A stretch of 64,000 nt of DNA from Geomonas oryzisoli. Its GTDB lineage: Bacteria > Desulfobacterota > Desulfuromonadia > Geobacterales > Geobacteraceae. Below are positions 50,887 to 58,390 of this stretch, piece by piece (the first letter of the stretch is position 1; the number at the start of each line of letters is the position of its first letter). The stretch covers positions 2,637,501 through 2,701,500 of the forward strand of contig NZ_CP076723.1 of NCBI RefSeq assembly GCF_018986915.1, in the 5' to 3' direction. A program made the translations under genes and the position numbers. The notes under the pieces are model-generated. The model ran no database searches and was not told where the DNA came from. It was given only the letters and a program-made list of their open reading frames with translations.

Positions 50887-51888
50887 TTACTTCCCGTAGG
50901 CGGCATCGAGCACCTCCGCCACCCGGATCAGTTGCTCCGCCTGAGGATCGAAGGCGCCCCCTCCTAATCTCAGCTGACGCGCCCAGGCGACGGCGCACCT
51001 CCCTCCCCAGTCGTCGGGGGGAGCGGCGATGGTCTCGGTTGCGGTACCGCGGAAACGTTCGGCGACGAAGTCGTAGAAGGAGCCCTGCACGTTCTTGAAG
51101 CTCACGCCGCCGCGGGTCCCGTAGAAGCTCGATTCGATGACGGCTTCCCTTCCGGCCGAGACGTTCCAGGAGCAGGCGAGCCGCACCGCGTGCCCGTCCT
51201 CCAGCACCAGCGAAACCACCGCGTAATCCTCGACCTTCCCGGACCCCACCTTCAGCCGCTCACCGCCGGCGAAGATCGAGCTGGCCACGCTGCGCACCTC
51301 GGGGTATCCGAAGAACCAGAGGGCGAGGTCCACCAGGTGGCTGCCAAGATCCATGAGGCAGCCACCGCCGGAGAGCTCGGGGTCGTAGAACCAGTCCTTA
51401 TCCGGGCCGTAGGCGTTGTGAAAGACGAGGTCGGCGGCGTAGACCTGCCCCAGTTCGCCGGTATTCACCAGGTGGTGCATCTTCTGGATGGCGTCGGTGT
51501 AGCGGTAGGAGAAATCGACCCCCAACAGCCGGTTCACCGTCCGCGCCGCGCCCACCACCAGCCGCGCCTCTTCCGCGTTTCTCCCCAACGGTTTCTGGCA
51601 GAACACCGCCAGACCGCGATCCAGCGCGCGCAGCGCCTGATAGCAGTGCCCGGCGCTCGGCGTGGCGATCACCACGCCGTCCAGCTCCAGCTCCAGGAGC
51701 TCCTCCAGCGATTCCACCAGTTGCGCCCCCGGCGCCAGCTTTCCCGCCTCCCGGGCGTGTTCCCCGCAGAGGTCGGCTATCGCCGCCACCTCGGCCTCGC
51801 CGCTTGTGACGATCGCTTCCAGCCTGTGCCGGCCGATCCAGCCGGTGCCCAGGAAACCGAGCCTCGGCAATGCCTGTCGCTTCTTCAT
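50887..51888 (-). CDS. Gfo/Idh/MocA-family oxidoreductase
   Basis: A 333-residue NAD(P)-dependent sugar dehydrogenase family protein. N-terminal Rossmann motif LGFLGTGWIGRHRLEAI. The usual EKP catalytic-lysine motif appears as CQKPLGRN, with Lys kept and Glu replaced by Gln. The C-terminal half has YDPELSGGGCLMDLGSHLVDLALWFFG (GG-L-D-G-H substrate-side motif). Start ATG 51888; the preceding gene ends 14 bases away. Likely oxidises, reduces or epimerises a nucleotide-linked or free sugar in this cluster; substrate unknown. Confidence 0.86.
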   Translation of the reverse strand: MKKRQALPRLGFLGTGWIGRHRLEAIVTSGEAEVAAIADLCGEHAREAGKLAPGAQLVESLEELLELELDGVVIATPSAGHCYQALRALDRGLAVFCQKPLGRNAEEARLVVGAARTVNRLLGVDFSYRYTDAIQKMHHLVNTGELGQVYAADLVFHNAYGPDKDWFYDPELSGGGCLMDLGSHLVDLALWFFGYPEVRSVASSIFAGGERLKVGSGKVEDYAVVSLVLEDGHAVRLACSWNVSAGREAVIESSFYGTRGGVSFKNVQGSFYDFVAERFRGTATETIAAPPDDWGGRCAVAWARQLRLGGGAFDPQAEQLIRVAEVLDAAYGK

Positions 51889-51901
51889 CGTGTCCCCTTT
51901 C

Positions 51902-52873
51902 CTACTGCTCGATGCGGATCATCCCTTTCAGGAAGCCGTCGGGGCGGTGCTCCAGCGCCAGGTAGGCGTGCCCCAGCTGGTCCAGCGCGAAGGTGTGGGT
52001 GATCAGCTCTTTGAGCAGGAACATCCTGGACTCGACGGCGGCGATCCCGGCTCGCATCCCTTCCAGGTAGACCCGCGCCTCGCGCTCGTGCGCGTTGATG
52101 ACGTCGATCCCCTTCCAGTTCCAAAGCTGCAGGTTGACCTGGCGCAGCCCGTCCTGGTGGTAGCCGGCGATGACGATCTTGCCCCCTTCCCGCACCAGTT
52201 CCCCGGCGAGATCGAGCGGCCACTGGTGCCCGGTCGCCTCCACCACGCGGTCGCACCCCCTTTCCCCGGCCAACTCCCGCACCCGGTCCATCACCCTCTG
52301 GTGATCGTCCAGGAGCACGGTCTCCTCGGCGCCGCAGCGCCTGGCCAGATCCAGGGCGAAGGGGCGGCGCGAGATGGCGATGACGCGCGCGCCGCGCGCC
52401 GTGGCGAGCGCGGTGAAGATCGCACCCAGAAAGCCCGCCCCGATGAGGGCCACGGTCTGCCCCGGTTCGATGACGGAGCGCCTGAACACGTTCATGGCGC
52501 ACCCCACCGGCTCACCCGGGAAGGGCTGCCCGTCCAGCGAGGCGGGGATCTTCACCAGGGCGTCGGCCCGGACGCGGTCGTACTGCGCGTAGGCGTTGTA
52601 GGAGAGGAAGGTGACGCGGTCCCCCACCTTTACCCCCTGCACCCCCTCGCCCAGCGCCTGCACCCTCCCCCACCCCTCGTGGCCGGGAGCGCCCGGAAGC
52701 GCCGGGTAGCTGAACCAGGTGCGCCCCTGCCACAGCGGCAGGTTGGAGGCGCAGACGCCACACCCCTCCAGCGCCACCAGCACCTCCCCCGCCCCCGGTT
52801 CCGGCCGGGGTACCAGCTGCACGGCAGCCTCTCCAGGTCCGGTGATCACCGCCGCCTGCATCATCTCACTCAT
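51902..52873 (-). CDS. Zinc-type alcohol dehydrogenase family protein (MDR)
   Basis: A 323-residue medium-chain dehydrogenase. Catalytic-zinc segment GCGVCASNLPLWQG and GHEGWG are present. The four-Cys structural zinc lobe is absent. The NAD-binding motif is VALIGAGFLGAIFTALATARGARVIAISRR. ATG 52873 overlaps the stop of the upstream fusion gene (ATGA), so the two are translationally coupled. The frame is open far upstream but that region is the other gene. Acts on an unknown alcohol or sugar in the glycan pathway. Confidence 0.85.
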   Translation of the reverse strand: MSEMMQAAVITGPGEAAVQLVPRPEPGAGEVLVALEGCGVCASNLPLWQGRTWFSYPALPGAPGHEGWGRVQALGEGVQGVKVGDRVTFLSYNAYAQYDRVRADALVKIPASLDGQPFPGEPVGCAMNVFRRSVIEPGQTVALIGAGFLGAIFTALATARGARVIAISRRPFALDLARRCGAEETVLLDDHQRVMDRVRELAGERGCDRVVEATGHQWPLDLAGELVREGGKIVIAGYHQDGLRQVNLQLWNWKGIDVINAHEREARVYLEGMRAGIAAVESRMFLLKELITHTFALDQLGHAYLALEHRPDGFLKGMIRIEQ

Positions 52874-54933
52874 CAGATCGCCTCCACACCCGTAGCCGGG
52901 TAATTTTTCCCCGCCGCATCCCTCCCGGCGGCACGGGGCGGGAGGGTCAAGGAGTGGGCAAGCCAGCCGTACAGCCGCTCCACCCCCTCCCGCACAGAAT
53001 GGCGCGGCGACCAGCCGGTCGCCGCGGCGAACTTCCTGGTATCGGAAACGTAGTAGCGCTGGTCTCCGGTACGCCACTCGTCGAAGCTGAGCTGCGGCAG
53101 GAAGCCGTGCAGATCGCGCAACAGTTCCAAAAGCTCCAAGAGGCTTGCGGCGCGCTCGGGCCCGCCCCCGATGTTGAAGGCCTGCCCCGAGAGCTGCGGC
53201 ATCGCGTCCGCCGCGCGGCACATGGCGTCCACCAGGTCCTCCACGAAGAGGAGGTCGCGCACCTGGTACCCGTCCCCGTAGAGGGTGATCGGCTCTCCCC
53301 TGAGGGTCCGGATGGCGAAGTGGGCCACCCACCCCTGGTCCTCGGTGCCGTACTGGTGCGGGCCGTAGATGCAGCTCATCCTGAACACGGCGCTATGGAT
53401 GCCGAAGCTGCGCGCGTAATCGAGCACGTACTGGTCGGCGCACCCCTTGGAACAGCCGTAGGGGCTCAGGAAATCGAGCGGGGTCCCCTCGGCGAATCCG
53501 TAGCGCCTGAGCTCCGGGTCCAGCGGCTGGTAGCGGCTGCCGTTTTTGCGGATGCGGCACCCCTCGATGCCCCCGTAGACCTTGTTGGTCGAGGTGAACA
53601 GCAGCGAGGGGCGCTCCTTGGCGGTGCGGATCGCCTCCAAAAGGGCGAAGGTCCCCTGCCCGTTGACCGCGAAGTCGGCGGCGGGGTTCTCGACGCTGGT
53701 GGTGACCGCGACCTGTGCCGCGAAATGGAAGACGTGGGAGCACTGGGCGATGGCGTCGTGCAGCGCCAGGTGGTTACGGGTGTCCGCGATCCTCACCTCG
53801 AGGCGGTCCCCGCAGTTTTCCTTGAGCCAGAGCAGGTTCTGCTCCACGCCGGGGCGGGACAGGTTGTCGTAGACGATGACCCGGCGTCCTTCCCGGGCCA
53901 GGTGATGCACCAGGTTGGTGCCGATGAAGCCGGCCCCGCCGGTCACCAGGATCGCCTTCTCCTCGTGGTTTTTCCTGTGCGCCGGCGCCGGCGTCGCCAC
54001 CGCGCCGACCTTTTTCAGGGCCGTCACCTTCCCCTCCTCGAGCAGGCGGTAGAGCAGCTTCGGCGCCCCGTCCGCCTTGCGGAAACCGAAGTAGTATTCC
54101 CGTTCGTCCAGGTGGAACCGGTCCACCGCGGCCAGCGCCGGGTCCAGGTCGTCGACACCGTACCAGTACAGGCGCTGCGCCGGTGCCTCCAGGAACTCCA
54201 GGAAGACCCGGGCCTGTTTGAACTCGTCGTGCTGCCAGGTGGAGAAGCCGGCCTCGGTGACCCAGATCTCGCTGGGGGATTGGCGCTCGTCGAGGATCTC
54301 CCGAACCATGGCGATGTTGCGCCCCCACCCCTTCCAGGTGTAGTCGAAGATGTCGGGGAAACCGTGGATGCCGACCACGTCGATGTGCTCCATCACCCCG
54401 AGATCGAACATCCGGCACAGCCAGTGCCCGTCGATCGGGCTCATCCCGCCGAGCACGGTCTTCTTGCCCCGCTTCCTGGCCCAGTAGGCGGCGGCGCCGA
54501 TCATCTCTGCGAACCCGGTCCAGTGCGGGTCGAGGGTCCAGTCCCATTCGCTCAGGTTGTTGGGCTCGTTCCAGAGCTCGACGTACTCGAAATGGTCGCC
54601 GAATTCGGTGATGAAGAGGTCGTTGAAGTCGGCGTAGTCCCTGGCGCGCCTGGGCGGCGAGGAGGTCTTCGCCTCGACACCGATCGACGGCGGGGTGTAG
54701 AGCACGCAGGGGAGCAGTTCCACCTCGCTGGACAGGCGCGGGATCAGCCAGTCGAACCACCCTTTCCCATCGCTGGTGTACCAGTCGGCCCAGGAGATGC
54801 CGGTGCGCAGCCGCCTCGCCCCGAGCCTCTTCATGTCGGCGAGCACCCGCTCCACCCGCTCCCGCTCGCCGACCCTGAACCACTCCACCATGCCGAAATG
54901 TTCCGGCAGCGGCTCGACACCCGGGCGGCTCAT
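52873..54933 (-). CDS. Fusion of clan-A glycoside hydrolase-like domain and NAD-dependent epimerase/dehydratase
   Basis: A 686-residue two-domain protein. Residues ~1-310 form a TIM-barrel-like glycosidase domain with both clan-A glutamates: acid/base in VELWNEPNN and nucleophile in IWVTEAGFSTW. Residues ~330-655 form an extended SDR with AILVTGGAGFIGTNLVHHLA, a YGCSKG catalytic Tyr/Lys, STNKVYGG and SCIYGPHQYGTEDQGWVAHF, the last resembling CDP-paratose 2-epimerase (TyvE) types. The start overlaps the upstream SDR stop by 4 bases. It could be a bifunctional sugar-modifying enzyme. A sequencing join is unlikely as the frame runs through a clean linker. Confidence 0.85.
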   Translation of the reverse strand: MSRPGVEPLPEHFGMVEWFRVGERERVERVLADMKRLGARRLRTGISWADWYTSDGKGWFDWLIPRLSSEVELLPCVLYTPPSIGVEAKTSSPPRRARDYADFNDLFITEFGDHFEYVELWNEPNNLSEWDWTLDPHWTGFAEMIGAAAYWARKRGKKTVLGGMSPIDGHWLCRMFDLGVMEHIDVVGIHGFPDIFDYTWKGWGRNIAMVREILDERQSPSEIWVTEAGFSTWQHDEFKQARVFLEFLEAPAQRLYWYGVDDLDPALAAVDRFHLDEREYYFGFRKADGAPKLLYRLLEEGKVTALKKVGAVATPAPAHRKNHEEKAILVTGGAGFIGTNLVHHLAREGRRVIVYDNLSRPGVEQNLLWLKENCGDRLEVRIADTRNHLALHDAIAQCSHVFHFAAQVAVTTSVENPAADFAVNGQGTFALLEAIRTAKERPSLLFTSTNKVYGGIEGCRIRKNGSRYQPLDPELRRYGFAEGTPLDFLSPYGCSKGCADQYVLDYARSFGIHSAVFRMSCIYGPHQYGTEDQGWVAHFAIRTLRGEPITLYGDGYQVRDLLFVEDLVDAMCRAADAMPQLSGQAFNIGGGPERAASLLELLELLRDLHGFLPQLSFDEWRTGDQRYYVSDTRKFAAATGWSPRHSVREGVERLYGWLAHSLTLPPRAAGRDAAGKNYPATGVEAI

Positions 54934-56051
54934 AGCGTCAGTCCCCGCTGGGCCAGCTCGGCATGCGCCTCGGCGACCCGGTCTACCGCAACCTCACCCT
55001 CCAGCCAGTTCGCCAGCTCCCTCAGCCCCTCGACAAAGGGAACCCGCGGCGCGTACCCCAGGATCTCCTTGGCGCTCTTGATATCGGCGAAGCAGTGCCT
55101 GATGTCGCCGGCACGGTAGCTGCCGGTGATCTCTGGCTCGATGGCGGTCAGGTTGAGCACCTCACAGAAACGCTCCAGCACCTGCAGTACCGATATGTTG
55201 GCGCCGCTGCCGATGTTGAAGAGCTGCTGCTTCTGCTGGTCCACCTCCAGCGCCAGCCGGCACCCGGTCGCCACGTCGTGCACGCTGACGAAATCGCGCA
55301 GTTGGCGGCCGTCCTCGAAGATGCGGGGCGGGTTACCGTTCATGAGCCTGGAGGCGAAGATGGCGAGCACCCCGGTGTAGGGGTTGGAAAGGGCCTGCCT
55401 GGTGCCGTACACGTTGAACAACCGCAGCGCGATCACCGGGATGCGGTAGCAGTTCCCGACGATGAGCGCCATGCGTTCCTGGTCGTACTTGGACAGGGCG
55501 TACACCGAGGCGAGCGACGGCGTCTTCTCCTCGGGCGTCGGCACCGGGATCAGCGGCTCGCGGTCATCACGAAGCGGCTCCCAGTCCCCCCGCTGCAGCT
55601 GCCCGACCTCCCTGCTCACGTCGTCGTAGCACGCCCCGCTGCTGTCCCGGTAGCGCCCTTCCCCGTAGATGCTCATGCTGGAAGCGACAATCAGCTTCCG
55701 GTCCCCCCGGGCCTGTGCCATCGCCTCGAGCAGCACCGCGGTGCCGCAGTTGTTGGCCGAGGTGTAGCGCTCGATCTCGTACATGCTCTGGCCGACCCCC
55801 ACCATGGCGGCCATGTGGAACACCGCTTCGGTGCCGATCAGCGCTTTTTGCACCGCGGCCGGGTCGCGCACGTCCCCCTTGATCAGCTCGACCTCGAGGT
55901 CCAGGTACGACGGCCGGCCCGCATCGGGGCCGTGGACCTGCGGCACCAGGCTGTCCAGCACCCGCACCCGGTAGCCGTGACGCAGCAGCTCGTCGGCCAA
56001 GTGGGAACCGATGAAACCGGCTCCCCCCGTGATTAGAACGCTCCCTGACAT
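54930..56051 (-). CDS. NAD-dependent epimerase/dehydratase (dTDP-rhamnose 4-epimerase-like)
   Basis: A 373-residue extended SDR. VLITGGAGFIGSHLADELL, the VYALSKYDQE catalytic Tyr/Lys, and LRLFNVYGTRQALSNPYTGVLAIFASRLMNGNPPRIFEDGRQLRDFVSVHDVA; the latter is close to what I know of dTDP-L-rhamnose 4-epimerases, though UDP-glucose-4-epimerase-like activity is also possible. ATG 56051 has GGGAGG 5 bases upstream. First gene of the minus-strand cluster, and its stop overlaps the next gene (ATGA). Confidence 0.86.
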   Translation of the reverse strand: MSGSVLITGGAGFIGSHLADELLRHGYRVRVLDSLVPQVHGPDAGRPSYLDLEVELIKGDVRDPAAVQKALIGTEAVFHMAAMVGVGQSMYEIERYTSANNCGTAVLLEAMAQARGDRKLIVASSMSIYGEGRYRDSSGACYDDVSREVGQLQRGDWEPLRDDREPLIPVPTPEEKTPSLASVYALSKYDQERMALIVGNCYRIPVIALRLFNVYGTRQALSNPYTGVLAIFASRLMNGNPPRIFEDGRQLRDFVSVHDVATGCRLALEVDQQKQQLFNIGSGANISVLQVLERFCEVLNLTAIEPEITGSYRAGDIRHCFADIKSAKEILGYAPRVPFVEGLRELANWLEGEVAVDRVAEAHAELAQRGLTL

Positions 56052-56108
56052 AGGATCCTCCCTGAGGGGTGAGATATCTGCGGTAGCGGTCAATCTAATT
56101 AGCACAAG

Positions 56109-56128
56109 GTTAATTCATTCAAATTAAC
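56109..56128. promoter_or_regulatory. Inverted repeat upstream of the glycan cluster
   Basis: GTTAATT-cattca-AATTAAC in the AT-rich stretch 58 bases before the first gene of the cluster; operator-like. The regulator is unknown. Confidence 0.4.
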
Positions 56129-56442
56129 AAAACCCAATACTATCAGTGACGGATTTTCTGTCAAACACTTCACGCAAAAAAGTGCGCTTTCCCCCAATAA
56201 GATGGCGGACATGGCGAGTCTTCGCCCTCCTGCCTCCATGTACAGTTGCGTCACTCCGGCGGTCGGGGCGACACCGAGAAAAGCACATGAAGATGGTCCG
56301 GCGCCGTTTCGGTTTTAAAATTCACGGAGTGTGTTATTTTAAAGCGTGTTAATTTTTCCAGACAATGAACGTCCCCCTTTCGCAAAGGGGGATTGAGGGG
56401 GATTTAAAGTACGTTGCAGAAGGGGGCGCTGTGGCTACCTCG

Positions 56443-56499
56443 CCCCCCTGCCCCCTTTGCAGAAGTGGAGGACGCGAGGCCTCCTGCAACGCTTTGTGG
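56443..56499 (+). repeat. Dispersed element with GGAGGACGCGAGGCCTC core, copy 2
   Basis: CCCCCCTGCCCCCTTTGCAG flank, core and CTGCAACGCTTTGTG tail, matching 37061-37122 in order. It ends 14 bases before the treZ start codon, so it is probably transcribed in the leader. Confidence 0.7.
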
Positions 56500-56512
56500 C
56501 TCGGGAGGGGCG

Positions 56513-58390
56513 ATGGCTGCGGTACAGAGAAGGATGCCGATCGGAGCGGAAGTGGTCCCGGAAGGCGTGCATTTCAGGGTCTGGGCGCCGGGGCACATGG
56601 AGGTGGAGGTGGTGCTCGAGGGGGCTCCGTCGCCGCAAGCGACCCTGCTCGCCCCGGAGGAAGGAGGCTATTTCTCCGGCATCTGCCGCGAGGCCGGTGC
56701 CGGCTCCCGGTATCGCTACTGCCTGGACGGCGGGGAGTGCTTCCCCGACCCCGCCTCCCGTTTCCAGCCCGAAGGGCCGCACGGCCCCTCCCAGGTGATC
56801 GACGCCGCAACGTTCGCCTGGAGCGACCAGGGGTGGACCGGGGTGGATCGCGAGGGGCACGTCATCTACGAACTGCACCTGGGCACCTTCACCATGGAAG
56901 GGACCTGGCGCGCCGCCCAGGAGCAGCTCCCGGCGCTCAAGGACCTCGGCATCACCATGGTCGAGGTGATGCCGGTAGCCGATTTCCCCGGCCGGTTCGG
57001 CTGGGGGTATGACGGCGTCAACCACTTCGCCCCCACCAGGCTCTACGGCAAGCCCGACGACATGCGCAGCTTCGTGGACCGCGCCCACAGCCTCGGCCTG
57101 GGGGTCATGCTGGACGTGGTCTACAACCATTTCGGCCCGGAAGGCAACTACCTCGCCCGCTTCTCGGACTTCTACTACGGCGAGAAGGAAAGCGACTGGG
57201 GCAAGGTGATGAATTTCGACGGCAGGCAAAGCGGGCCCGTGCGCGAGTTCTTCATGGTCAACGCCGCCTACTGGATCGACGAGTTCCACCTGGACGGCCT
57301 GCGCTTCGACGCCAGCCACGCCATCATCGACGACTCCGAGATCCACATCCTGGGGGACATCACCAGCCGGGTCCGGGAGCGCGCCGGCAAACGCCGCCTG
57401 CTGCTGGTGGCCGAGAACGAGAATCAGGACTACCGTTGCCTGCGCCCCAGGGAGGAAGGGGGCTTCGGCATGGACGGGGTCTGGAACGACGACTTCCACC
57501 ACAGCGCCCACGTAGCCCTCACCGGCTACCACGACGCCTACTACTCCGAATACTACGGCTCCCCCCAGGAGATGATCTCCTGCGCCAAGTGGAGCTACCT
57601 GTACCAGGGGCAGTTCTATTTCTGGCAGGGGAAGCGGCGCGGCTCCCCCACCATGGGCCACAGCCCCGACAGCTACATCAACTACATCCAGAACCACGAC
57701 CAGATCGGCAACTCCGCCTGGGGCATCCGCATCGACCGGCTCACCAACCCGGCAGGGCTGCGGGCCATGACCGCACTGCTGTTTCTGCTCCCCCAGACCC
57801 CGATGATCTTCCAGGGGCAGGAATTCTCGGCCAGCTCCCCCTTTCTGTACTTCGCCGACCTGAGCCCGGAGACCTCTCAGCAGGTCCACGCCGGCCGCAT
57901 CGAGTTCCTGAAACAGTTCACCAACGTCGACTCCCCCGAGGTGATCGACACCATCGACAAACCCTACGAGCTGGAGACCTTCCAGCAGTCGCGCCTCGAC
58001 CTGAGGGAGCGCGAGCGCCACGGCAAGGTCTACGCGCTGTACCGGGACCTGATCCGTCTGCGACGCGAGGACCCGGTCTTCAGCCGCGGCTACGCCTGCC
58101 ATATCGAAGGGGCGGTGCTGGGGAGATCGGGTTTTCTGCTGCGCTACTTCCTTGAGGAAGAGCAGCGCCTGGTGCTGGTGAACCTTGGGCGCGAGCAGCA
58201 CCTGGTTCCGATCCCGGAGCCGATGCTTGCCCCCCCCTTCGGGTGCGCCTGGAAGACACTTTGGAGTAGCGAAAAGATAGAGTTCGGCGGTTCCGGCACG
58301 CCGAAGCTCGACACGGAGAAGTTCTGGCGCCTGCAGGGGTACGCGACGCTGGTACTGATGCCGGTGCCGGAGGGAGGGGACCAGCCATGA
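56513..58390 (+). CDS. treZ: Malto-oligosyltrehalose trehalohydrolase (GH13)
   Basis: A 625-residue enzyme that releases trehalose from maltooligosyl-trehalose. An N-terminal CBM48-like domain (GVHFRVWAPGHMEVEVVL) is followed by a GH13 barrel with nucleophile D~266 (GLRFDASHAI), acid E~301 (LLVAENENQDY) and D~396 (IQNHDQIGN). WNDDFHHSAHVALTGYHDAYYSEY is diagnostic of TreZ. ATG 56513 follows GGGAGGGG. An upstream in-frame ATG lies in the repeat. Overlaps the next gene (ATGA). treY is not in the window. Confidence 0.9.
   Translation: MAAVQRRMPIGAEVVPEGVHFRVWAPGHMEVEVVLEGAPSPQATLLAPEEGGYFSGICREAGAGSRYRYCLDGGECFPDPASRFQPEGPHGPSQVIDAATFAWSDQGWTGVDREGHVIYELHLGTFTMEGTWRAAQEQLPALKDLGITMVEVMPVADFPGRFGWGYDGVNHFAPTRLYGKPDDMRSFVDRAHSLGLGVMLDVVYNHFGPEGNYLARFSDFYYGEKESDWGKVMNFDGRQSGPVREFFMVNAAYWIDEFHLDGLRFDASHAIIDDSEIHILGDITSRVRERAGKRRLLLVAENENQDYRCLRPREEGGFGMDGVWNDDFHHSAHVALTGYHDAYYSEYYGSPQEMISCAKWSYLYQGQFYFWQGKRRGSPTMGHSPDSYINYIQNHDQIGNSAWGIRIDRLTNPAGLRAMTALLFLLPQTPMIFQGQEFSASSPFLYFADLSPETSQQVHAGRIEFLKQFTNVDSPEVIDTIDKPYELETFQQSRLDLRERERHGKVYALYRDLIRLRREDPVFSRGYACHIEGAVLGRSGFLLRYFLEEEQRLVLVNLGREQHLVPIPEPMLAPPFGCAWKTLWSSEKIEFGGSGTPKLDTEKFWRLQGYATLVLMPVPEGGDQP

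Larger units (their letters stand above)
56052..56512. other. Divergent intergenic region glycan cluster / treZ
   Basis: 461 bases. Contains the inverted repeat at 56109, then an AT-rich stretch. A CCCCCTTTCGCAAAGGGGG element with GATTGAGGGGGATTT lies at 56373-56405, and the core element GGAGGACGCGAGGCCTC at 56443-56499 sits immediately before the treZ ribosome-binding site. Short ORFs here have no coding character. Confidence 0.7.

Noticed and set aside
51902-53332. 476-codon version of the alcohol dehydrogenase
   Set aside because: The first ~150 codons are out-of-phase reading of the fusion gene's epimerase domain.
56146-56352. 68-codon ORF in the treZ upstream region
   Set aside because: No ribosome-binding site, Arg/Phe/Cys-biased composition, and it overlaps likely regulatory and repeat sequence.
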